NCBI GenBank assembly: GCA_937973685.1
Contig: CALJKJ010000009.1
Location: forward strand, 1-31,524
DNA length: 31,524 nt
Direction: 5' to 3'
From: an uncultured Flavobacteriales bacterium
GTDB lineage: Bacteria; Bacteroidota; Bacteroidia; Flavobacteriales_D; Crocinitomicaceae
How positions within the stretch are numbered: the first letter of the stretch is position 1; every line of letters begins with the position of its first letter. Under the pieces are notes generated by a model that saw nothing but the letters and a program-made list of their open reading frames with translations, was not told the origin of the DNA and did not search any database. A program made the translations under genes and the position numbers. Below are positions 16,066 through 22,085 of the stretch, piece after piece.

Positions 16066-16608
16066 TTAATAGTCATATTCTTCGTATCCCGAAAGGTCTT
16101 CTTCGTCGAAGCCATCTTCGAAATCATCATCAAATTCATTCATTTCATCATCATCTTCTTCGCCATGAAACGCATCTTCTTGAATCATTCTTGAATCCTC
16201 AGGAGGGGCTACACCAACGCTTAACAACACTTTTGGAGCTGTTATAACTTCGTCTGTTCGTTCGATTAATTCCAATAAGAAAATCCACATGCGCAGAAAA
16301 TCGTAAACCAAAATTATTTTTTGATCTGCTACTTCGATAAAATCTGCAATAATTGCATCTTTCATGACACTCAGATCTTCTGATTCATCGTCAGAATAAC
16401 GCATATCAAAGAGTCCAATTTCGTGACCTTTATCCCACTCATCATTTGACATGTAGAACGAAGCCATCTCATTTCCTTCAAAATTGAAAGCGTTTGTTAT
16501 TGCACGAAACAATTCTTCGAAATTGCTTTTTTCATCGATTAAAATATCTCTAAAAACTTCTTGGTTTTTTTCAGAATCTAATAAAACACGAAATTTTAAT
16601 GCAGCCAT
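16066..16608 (-). CDS. pRiA4b ORF-3-like (IS1096 passenger TnpR-like) protein with acidic tail
   Basis: The opening ALKFRVLLDSEKNQEVFRDILI, then FEELFRAITNAFNFEGNEMASFYMSNDEWDKGHEIGLFDM, matches the PF07929-type family named after plasmid pRiA4b ORF-3, which Bacteroidota carry on the chromosome. The alternate name IS1096 TnpR is historical; there is no transposase or inverted repeat here. After a hydrophobic aromatic stretch (ILVYDFLRMWIFLLELIE), the last 35 residues are almost all Asp, Glu, Gly and aromatic residues, a strongly acidic disordered tail. Function is unknown. First gene of a four-gene operon, with a -7 box 16 nt upstream. Confidence 0.8.
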   Translation of the reverse strand: MAALKFRVLLDSEKNQEVFRDILIDEKSNFEELFRAITNAFNFEGNEMASFYMSNDEWDKGHEIGLFDMRYSDDESEDLSVMKDAIIADFIEVADQKIILVYDFLRMWIFLLELIERTDEVITAPKVLLSVGVAPPEDSRMIQEDAFHGEEDDDEMNEFDDDFEDGFDEEDLSGYEEYDY

Positions 16609-16624
16609 TTATGGATTTTTTTTA

Positions 16625-16632
16625 CAAAGATA
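16625..16632 (-). promoter_or_regulatory. -7 box of the pRiA4b-like/MTase/TraB/FKBP operon
   Basis: On the minus strand TATCTTTG is an exact TAnnTTTG match, 16 nt before the start codon. No TTG at -33, so an activator may be needed; the twin palindromic elements lie 80-168 bp upstream. Confidence 0.5.
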
Positions 16633-16711
16633 TGAATTTTGTTTGGAGTGCTTGGGATAGGCGAATGATAAGTTTTTTAAATCTAATAGGAGGAAAGCAA
16701 TTCAGTTAAAA

Positions 16712-16740
16712 TAGTTACCCGGGTAAATGGTAGTAAAGCT
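16712..16740. repeat. 29-bp palindromic element, copy 1
   Basis: Contains the perfect 12-bp palindrome TTACCCGGGTAA (16715-16726) and ends in GTAAAGCT. It matches copy 2 at 25 of 29 positions. On the minus strand it reads as TTTACT and TTTACC half-sites 10 bp apart plus an inverted GGTAA. Confidence 0.7.
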
Positions 16741-16763
16741 GCAGACTGACCCTAAAATAGAAT

Positions 16764-16792
16764 TAGTTACCATGGTAAATTGTGGTAAAGCT
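16764..16792. repeat. 29-bp palindromic element, copy 2
   Basis: Contains the perfect 12-bp palindrome TTACCATGGTAA (16767-16778). It starts 52 bp after copy 1, close to five helical turns. The centre differs (CATG against CCGG) yet stays self-complementary. The rest of the 16609-16821 gap holds the -7 box at 16625, the palindrome AAGCTATAGCTT (16788-16799) and no ORF. Confidence 0.7.
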
Positions 16793-16821
16793 ATAGCTTG
16801 ATCTTTTTTATATAAATCAGT

Positions 16822-18243
16822 TTATTTAACCGCTTGTAATCCAAGCTCTTCTCCAATTGCAAACATCAACTTTTTCGCAGCTTCCAATTCATTCACAATT
16901 TCACCTTCTAAAATTGCTTCTTTGATACGTGTTTTAATTATTCCAATTTCTGCACAAGGCGTCAAGTTAAAGGTTTCCATAATTAATTCACCTGAAACAG
17001 GAGGTTGAAAGTTGCGTACATGATCTTTCGCTTCAACATCTTTCAATTTTTGCGAAACAATTTCAAAGTTTTTCTTGTATTTTTTTACTTTGAATTCGTT
17101 TTTGGAAGTAATATCAGCATTACACAGCAACATTAAGTCTTCGATATCATCTCCCGCTTCAAATAACAAGCGGCGAATTGCTGAATCAGTTACATGTCCT
17201 TTTACCAATGCAATTGGACGAAGATGCAATCGAACAAGTTGTTGCACATACTTCATTTTATTGTCGAGTGGAAGGCGCATGCGTTTGAATAGTTTTGGAA
17301 CCATTCGTGCTCCTAAATCTTCGTGACCGTGAAAAGTCCAGCCAACAATTTCATCGAATCGTTTTGTTGGTGGTTTGGCAATATCATGTAGTATAGCCGC
17401 CCAACGAAGCCATAAATTAGTTGTGTTTTCTGAAATGTTATCTAATACCTCGAGTGTGTGGTAGAAATTATCTTTATGGGCTTTTCCATTTCTCGTTTCT
17501 ACACCGCAAAGTGCCACCATCTCAGGAAAAAACTCATGCAGTAGTTTGGTTGAAAGCAGTAATTCAAATCCACGTGACGGACAATCAGATAAGATGATTT
17601 TGTTCAATTCATCCATGATGCGTTCTTGTGAAATAATTTGCAAACGCGATGCATTCGCTAATATTGCTTCCAAACTAGCACGTTCAATCTGAAAATTCAA
17701 TTGTGTAGCAAAACGAATTGCGCGCATCATGCGGAGCGGATCATCTGAATAGGTCGTGTTTGGATCAAGCGGAGTTTTTAGAATACCTTTTTCCAAATCG
17801 TTCAAGCCATCAAATGGATCGATTAATTGACCAAATGTTTCTTTACGTAAGTCAATTGCTAAAGCATTTATTGTAAAATCTCTTCTTTTTTGATCGTCAC
17901 TTAATGAACCGACTTCAATCGCTGGTTTTCTTGAATCTTCTTGGTACGATTCTTTGCGCGCACCAACAAATTCGATGTCTAAATCTTTGTAGTTAAATTG
18001 AGCTGTTCCAAAGTTTTTAAACAAGGAAACTTTTTTAACACGTAATATTTTCGCTGCTTCTTCTGCAAGTGCTAAACCATCGCCAACAACAACAATGTCA
18101 ATATCTTTTGATGGTCGTTCGAGTAATAAGTCACGTACAAATCCACCGATAACATAGGCTTCTAAACCTTTTTCAGAAATGATTTGAGAAACAACCTTGA
18201 ATACAGGGTGTTGAATTTTATGTGCGAAATTTTGCGTCTTCAT
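16822..18243 (-). CDS. cca: tRNA nucleotidyltransferase (CCA-adding type) with HD domain
   Basis: This class II nucleotidyltransferase likely adds or repairs the tRNA 3' CCA; close relatives can be poly(A) polymerases or split A- or CC-adding enzymes. Visible motifs are GGFVRD (33-38), the metal-binding DID (47-49), RRDFTINALA (120-129) and DDPLRMMRAIRFA (167-179). An HD domain follows (His262 in FYHTLEVLDNI, HD at 286-287 in AAILHDIAKPPT, FHGHEDLGA). I place the start at 18243, giving 473 residues. The in-frame ATG at 18267 lies upstream of the -7 box at 18251-18258 and would not be in the mRNA. It is transcribed alone. Confidence 0.92.
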   Translation of the reverse strand: MKTQNFAHKIQHPVFKVVSQIISEKGLEAYVIGGFVRDLLLERPSKDIDIVVVGDGLALAEEAAKILRVKKVSLFKNFGTAQFNYKDLDIEFVGARKESYQEDSRKPAIEVGSLSDDQKRRDFTINALAIDLRKETFGQLIDPFDGLNDLEKGILKTPLDPNTTYSDDPLRMMRAIRFATQLNFQIERASLEAILANASRLQIISQERIMDELNKIILSDCPSRGFELLLSTKLLHEFFPEMVALCGVETRNGKAHKDNFYHTLEVLDNISENTTNLWLRWAAILHDIAKPPTKRFDEIVGWTFHGHEDLGARMVPKLFKRMRLPLDNKMKYVQQLVRLHLRPIALVKGHVTDSAIRRLLFEAGDDIEDLMLLCNADITSKNEFKVKKYKKNFEIVSQKLKDVEAKDHVRNFQPPVSGELIMETFNLTPCAEIGIIKTRIKEAILEGEIVNELEAAKKLMFAIGEELGLQAVK

Positions 18244-18250
18244 TTGCCTG

Positions 18251-18285
18251 CAAAGATAAGACAACAAATCAAGTGATAAATCAAA
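18251..18285 (-). promoter_or_regulatory. cca promoter
   Basis: On the minus strand TTTG (18282-18285), 23 nt, then TATCTTTG (18251-18258), an exact -7 box with long but acceptable spacing. The ATG follows after 7 nt, so the leader would be only about 3 nt. This decides the start codon of cca. Confidence 0.6.
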
Positions 18286-18312
18286 TCAGTTTTTTTTCGC
18301 GTAAACACTAAA

Positions 18313-19215
18313 CTAAGCGACTGATTTACCAGTAATTGCTTCGTAAATCACAAACCACTCTTCGGTACTTAATTCAACAGATAATGCAGCTGTTGCTTGC
18401 TTCAATCGATCGATTTTACCGCTTCCTAAAATGGGAGCAATTCCGACTTGATGTTTCAAAAGCCATGCGTACGCAATTGTTTCTAGCGATAAAACACTTT
18501 TCTGTTGTGCAATTGCTGTAAGTGCTTTTCGAATACGAACGGATTTTTCATCCATTGCTGTTATTAATTTTCCACCTGCAAGTGGCGACCAAGCCATTGG
18601 TTTTATTGCGTTTTGTAATAAGAAATCACAATTTCCATTTTCAATATGCTCCAATTGATAGGGTGAAATCTCGAGCTGATTTGTGACCAGTTTTTCGTTT
18701 AAAAACGAATTTAATGTTGAAAATTGTTGAGCAGTAAAGTTGGAAACACCAAAATGTGCAACTTTCCCTGCGTTTTTCAAATCGGTAAAAGCACGTGCAA
18801 CCTCATGTGGATTGTACAGTGGAGAGGGACGGTGTAATAATAACACGTCAATTTGTTCAATTCCAAGTTGGATCAATGAATTTTCAGCAGAAGATACAAT
18901 GTGTTCGTAACTGAAATCATAATGTTTAACGGTTCTTGTAGGATACTTTTCTGAAAGTAAGTTAAGTCCACATTTGGTAACGATTTCTAACTTGTCTCGA
19001 AAGCTTGGGTCAAGTTGCAATGCCGCTCCAAATTTCTTCTCACACGAATAATCGCCATAGATTGCGGCGTGATCAATTGTTGTAATGCCCAAGGCTTCAG
19101 CTTCTTTTGCTAAACGAAGTAGTTCTTGCGGATTTAAATTCCAATCAGTCAGGCGCCAATGACCATGAACAATGCGGGATATGGAAAAATCAGGGGTTAA
19201 TTGAAGTCGATTCAT
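18313..19215 (-). CDS. Aldo/keto reductase (YdhF-like)
   Basis: This 300-residue NAD(P)H-dependent oxidoreductase of the AKR superfamily has the catalytic tetrad Asp48 and Tyr53 (TTIDHAAIYG), Lys81 (VTKCG) and His128 (LLLHRPSP). The N-terminal ISRIVHGHWRL and the GNCDFLLQ...MAWSPLAGGKL and ILGSGKIDRL cofactor regions resemble E. coli YdhF. The physiological substrate is unknown. Its ATG overlaps the murQ stop by four bases (ATGA), so the two are probably translated together. Last gene of the trmD-led operon; a link to amino-sugar metabolism through murQ is only contextual. Confidence 0.9.
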   Translation of the reverse strand: MNRLQLTPDFSISRIVHGHWRLTDWNLNPQELLRLAKEAEALGITTIDHAAIYGDYSCEKKFGAALQLDPSFRDKLEIVTKCGLNLLSEKYPTRTVKHYDFSYEHIVSSAENSLIQLGIEQIDVLLLHRPSPLYNPHEVARAFTDLKNAGKVAHFGVSNFTAQQFSTLNSFLNEKLVTNQLEISPYQLEHIENGNCDFLLQNAIKPMAWSPLAGGKLITAMDEKSVRIRKALTAIAQQKSVLSLETIAYAWLLKHQVGIAPILGSGKIDRLKQATAALSVELSTEEWFVIYEAITGKSVA

Positions 19216-20024
19216 GTTGTTTCAAAATGAGCAGCAACAGCTTTGCGAACTGATCCGTGTTTCAGTAATAATTCACTAGCTTTTTCATAGCTAAGTCCTG
19301 TAGCTTCGATGACCATGTTTGTTCCGCGATCTACTAACTTGTCGTTTGACAATTGCATATCAACCATGCGGTTTCCTTTTACATGGCCCAATTGAATCAT
19401 AACTGCAGTCGAAATCATGTTTAATACTAATTTTTGTGCCGTTCCACTCTTCATGCGCGTGCTTCCAGTTACAAATTCAGGTCCCACAACTGGTGTGATT
19501 GCGATGTCTGCTAATAGACTTAATGGTGAACTTGGATTACACGATATTCCGCCAGTTAGGATTCCGTTTTTTTTTGCTATTTCAAGTGCGGCTAACACAT
19601 ATGGTGTTGATCCCGAAGCAGCAATTCCAATTACTGTATCTGTAGCATTAATGTTATGTGCTTGTAAATCAATCCAACCTTGTTTGGTATCGTCTTCAGC
19701 AAATTCAACAGCTTTACGAATGGCCGAATCACCTCCAGCAATGATTCCGATTACTTTTCCATGAGGAACACCAAATGTAGGTGGACATTCGCTTGCATCA
19801 ACAATGCCCAAGCGTCCACTTGTTCCAGCACCCATATAAAACAGACGGCCACCTTGTTTCATGCGATCCACTATTTCTGAGGTAAGTTTCTCAATATGAG
19901 CGATTTCTTTTTCAACAGCTAAAGCAACCGTTGCATCTTCGCGATTGATGTTTTGAAGTAATTCAAGTGTAGATAATTGCTCGAGATTATCGTAGTTACT
20001 TGCAGATTCTGTAATTCGTTGCAT
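19212..20024 (-). CDS. murQ: N-acetylmuramic acid 6-phosphate etherase
   Basis: MurQ splits MurNAc-6-phosphate into GlcNAc-6-phosphate and D-lactate, letting the cell reuse peptidoglycan. The SIS-domain phosphosugar motif GAGTSGRLG and the active-site DASECPPTFG are present. Glu79 and Glu110 keep the 31-residue spacing of the E. coli catalytic pair Glu83/Glu114. SNDKLVDRGTNMV near 215-227 is also family-typical. I chose the ATG at 20024 (270 residues). A TTG two codons upstream overlaps the preceding stop and is a poorer start. It lies 2 nt after the phosphoribosyltransferase gene and overlaps the aldo/keto reductase gene. No MurNAc kinase or transporter is beside it. Confidence 0.95.
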   Translation of the reverse strand: MQRITESASNYDNLEQLSTLELLQNINREDATVALAVEKEIAHIEKLTSEIVDRMKQGGRLFYMGAGTSGRLGIVDASECPPTFGVPHGKVIGIIAGGDSAIRKAVEFAEDDTKQGWIDLQAHNINATDTVIGIAASGSTPYVLAALEIAKKNGILTGGISCNPSSPLSLLADIAITPVVGPEFVTGSTRMKSGTAQKLVLNMISTAVMIQLGHVKGNRMVDMQLSNDKLVDRGTNMVIEATGLSYEKASELLLKHGSVRKAVAAHFETT

Positions 20025-20026
20025 AA

Positions 20027-20521
20027 TCAAACTAAATAAGCTTCCAATTGACCTTCTTTTTCAATAACTTCAACACGTTCACCTAAAGTAGTTGTTAATG
20101 TCATACCAACAAAATCACATTTGATTGGGTATCTTCTGTGCATACGGTCAACCAACGCAACTGTTTTGACGCTTTTGATAGATTGCTCTAATATTTTAAC
20201 AACCGCATATTGCATCGTTTTTCCGGAATTGATTACATCATCTACAATAATGATGGTTTTATCCTTGAAACGTTGCACATCGATAGAACAAGTAATTGGG
20301 TGTTCTAGTGGGTGTTCTTTGTCTAATGCAATGGTGAAAAACTCAAATGATTGGGAACTGTTTTTCTTTAATAATGCAGTAATTTGTTGTCCGAAAATCT
20401 CACCATTTCCGATTATTCCCCCAATAAGTATCTCATTAGTACCGTAAGTACTTTCAAGAATCTCATGAGCTAATCGCGTGATTTTTTGGTCAATTTGATG
20501 TTGAGTTAAAACAAGTTGCAT
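20027..20521 (-). CDS. Phosphoribosyltransferase family protein (PyrR/HPRT-like)
   Basis: The type I phosphoribosyltransferase fold is shown by the PRPP-binding loop VDDVINSGKT at 93-102 after a hydrophobic strand (KTIIIV), and by ILIGGIIGNGEIFGQQI near the N-terminus. At 164 residues it is close to PyrR and hypoxanthine phosphoribosyltransferases. Bacteroidota often carry such a copy annotated simply by domain. Whether it salvages a base (uracil, hypoxanthine, xanthine) or regulates cannot be read from the sequence. It sits 38 bp after tsaC, with a possible internal -7 box, and 2 nt before murQ. Confidence 0.85.
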   Translation of the reverse strand: MQLVLTQHQIDQKITRLAHEILESTYGTNEILIGGIIGNGEIFGQQITALLKKNSSQSFEFFTIALDKEHPLEHPITCSIDVQRFKDKTIIIVDDVINSGKTMQYAVVKILEQSIKSVKTVALVDRMHRRYPIKCDFVGMTLTTTLGERVEVIEKEGQLEAYLV

Positions 20522-20534
20522 GTTCTTTTTATTT

Positions 20535-20542
20535 CAAAGTTA
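20535..20542 (-). promoter_or_regulatory. Possible internal -7 box before the phosphoribosyltransferase gene
   Basis: On the minus strand TAACTTTG is an exact TAnnTTTG match 13 nt before the start codon, in the largest gap of the operon. No TTG is seen at -33. Confidence 0.3.
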
Positions 20543-20559
20543 ATGAATTTGATAAAATC

Positions 20560-21129
20560 TTACGATCGGATAATTTTAATTGAACTGTCCTTATCAATTT
20601 TTATTATTTGAGAAGGAGTGCTGCATTTTTCAGTCATTCGTTCCGTGACAACACAAGCAACGCGCTCTTTAATTGTTGGGTGAATATCATCAAAACAAGT
20701 CGGGAAATGTTCCCCCGATAAATTAGCAGATGTTGCAACAATGGGAGCTTTCAGCGAACGAATTAATTGCAAGCAAATAGGGTCTTTCGTGATGCGAATT
20801 CCGACAGATCCATCTTGTGCAATGACACTAGGCGCAAATTTTTGAGCATCAGGATAAACTATTGTTAGTGGTTTTTCAGACAAATCAGCTAATTCGTAAC
20901 ACACTTCGGCAAATTCAGGAATGTATTTTTCAATCATTTGAAAACCATCAACCAACACAACAAAACTTTTTTCAGCAGGACGATTTTTGATGTCCATGAT
21001 CTTTTGGCATGCAGCTTCGTTTGTTGCATCACACCCAATTCCCCAAATTGTGTCTGTTGGAAATAATATTGTTTCTCCAGCTTTTAAAGCAATTTTCGCT
21101 AGTTCAATTGTACTGTTCTGTTCGTTCAT
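20560..21129 (-). CDS. tsaC: Threonylcarbamoyl-AMP synthase (TsaC/Sua5/YrdC)
   Basis: This enzyme makes L-threonylcarbamoyladenylate from threonine, bicarbonate and ATP, the donor for t6A at tRNA position 37. The YrdC-fold signatures are ILFPTDTIWGIGCDA (21-35), KNRPAEKSFVVLV (48-60), GSVGIRI and APIVATSANLSGE. At 189 residues it is the short TsaC form, without the extra C-terminal Sua5 domain. It follows trmD after 19 bp; TrmD also modifies position 37. Confidence 0.94.
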   Translation of the reverse strand: MNEQNSTIELAKIALKAGETILFPTDTIWGIGCDATNEAACQKIMDIKNRPAEKSFVVLVDGFQMIEKYIPEFAEVCYELADLSEKPLTIVYPDAQKFAPSVIAQDGSVGIRITKDPICLQLIRSLKAPIVATSANLSGEHFPTCFDDIHPTIKERVACVVTERMTEKCSTPSQIIKIDKDSSIKIIRS

Positions 21130-21148
21130 TCATGTGTGTTTATTTTGG

Positions 21149-21838
21149 CTATTCACCATTAAACTTTTTGTATAAGTCGGGGCGTCTGATCTTAGTTCGT
21201 TCGATTGCTTGCTGTTCACGCCATTCTTCAATTTTTGAGAAATTACCAGAAAGTAAAACTTCGGGCACTTTCCAACCATTGTATTCGGGTGGACGTGTAT
21301 AGACTGGCGGAGACAATAAATCATCTTGAAAACTATCTGTCAAAGCTGAAGTTTCATCGTTCATAACTCCTGGAATTAAACGACCAATGCTATCTACAAC
21401 AACGGCAGCAGCCAATTCGCCACCTGTTAAAACATACGAACCGATTGAAATTTCTTTGGTGATGTAATGTTCGCGAATGCGTTCGTCAACTCCTTTGTAG
21501 TGGCCGCATAGTATCATGATGTTTTCTTTCAAACTCCAATTATTACTATGGCGTTGCTCCAACATTTCACCATCAGGCGTCATGTAAATGATTTCATCAT
21601 ACGATCGTTCTGCTTTTAATTTTTCTATCAAAGCAGCTATCGGTTCTATGGACATGACCATCCCAGCTCCACCGCCATACTGGTAATCATCTACATTTTT
21701 ATGTTTGTCTGTCGAATAGTCGCGAATGTTGTGCACATGGATTTGAAGTATTCCTCTTTCTTGTGCTCGTTTCATAATCGACACATTGAACGGGCCTTCT
21801 AATAATTCTGGTAAAATGGTAAGAATATCAAATCTCAT
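21149..21838 (-). CDS. trmD: tRNA (guanine(37)-N1)-methyltransferase
   Basis: TrmD methylates G37 of tRNAs to m1G with SAM, which prevents +1 frameshifting; it is usually essential. The trefoil-knot SAM site is visible as MILCGHYKGVDERI and SIGSYVLTGGELAAAVVVDSIGRLIPGV. The start FDILTILPELLEGP, the DDYQYGGGAGMVM segment and the C-terminal YTRPPEYNGWKVPEVLLSGN are family hallmarks. At 229 residues the length is normal. The usual rpsP-rimM-trmD-rplS cluster is absent. Instead trmD leads an operon with tsaC, a phosphoribosyltransferase gene, murQ and an aldo/keto reductase gene. Confidence 0.97.
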   Translation of the reverse strand: MRFDILTILPELLEGPFNVSIMKRAQERGILQIHVHNIRDYSTDKHKNVDDYQYGGGAGMVMSIEPIAALIEKLKAERSYDEIIYMTPDGEMLEQRHSNNWSLKENIMILCGHYKGVDERIREHYITKEISIGSYVLTGGELAAAVVVDSIGRLIPGVMNDETSALTDSFQDDLLSPPVYTRPPEYNGWKVPEVLLSGNFSKIEEWREQQAIERTKIRRPDLYKKFNGE

Positions 21839-21842
21839 ACTG

Positions 21843-21868
21843 CAAAGATACGCTTAAATGAATTTCAA
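21843..21868 (-). promoter_or_regulatory. trmD operon promoter
   Basis: On the minus strand TATCTTTG (21843-21850) is an exact -7 box, with a TTG at 21866-21868 only 15 nt upstream, shorter than normal spacing. The trmD ATG follows after four nucleotides, predicting a leaderless or one-base-leader mRNA. Confidence 0.5.
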
Positions 21869-21971
21869 AATAACTGATTCGCTATTTTATAAACGCAAGT
21901 TTTTGACAAATTCATTCATTCTTAACAATCTACCGAAAAGTGTTAATAATTTTAATAAAAAACAAAAACGA

Positions 21972-22006
21972 TTTTGTAGCCATGATAATTATTCTCGCTA
22001 AATTTG
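21972..22006 (+). promoter_or_regulatory. carB promoter
   Basis: TTTTG (21972-21976), 22 nt, then TAAATTTG (21999-22006), an exact -7 box. It predicts a leader of about 75 nt before carB. I see no attenuator-like terminator hairpin in the leader. The rest of the 21839-22085 gap holds only the divergent trmD promoter. Confidence 0.6.
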
Positions 22007-22085
22007 TGCTCAATTTGTCACTAAGGTATCTCTTTCCTTTTTACAAAGAAGTAAATACAAATTGAACCCTTTTAAAAGCGCATAA

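Noticed and set aside
16066..16608. IS1096/TnpR-related name suggesting a mobile element
   Set aside because: The family name is historical. There is no transposase, no terminal inverted repeats and no target duplication around this operon.
16712..16792. Two 29-bp repeats with a 23-bp spacer, resembling a minimal CRISPR array
   Set aside because: Only two copies, differing at four positions including the palindrome centre, and no cas gene nearby. A paired binding site fits better.
20025..20030. TTG start for murQ two codons upstream
   Set aside because: An ATG two codons downstream sits 2 nt after the preceding stop codon and matches the family N-terminus equally well.
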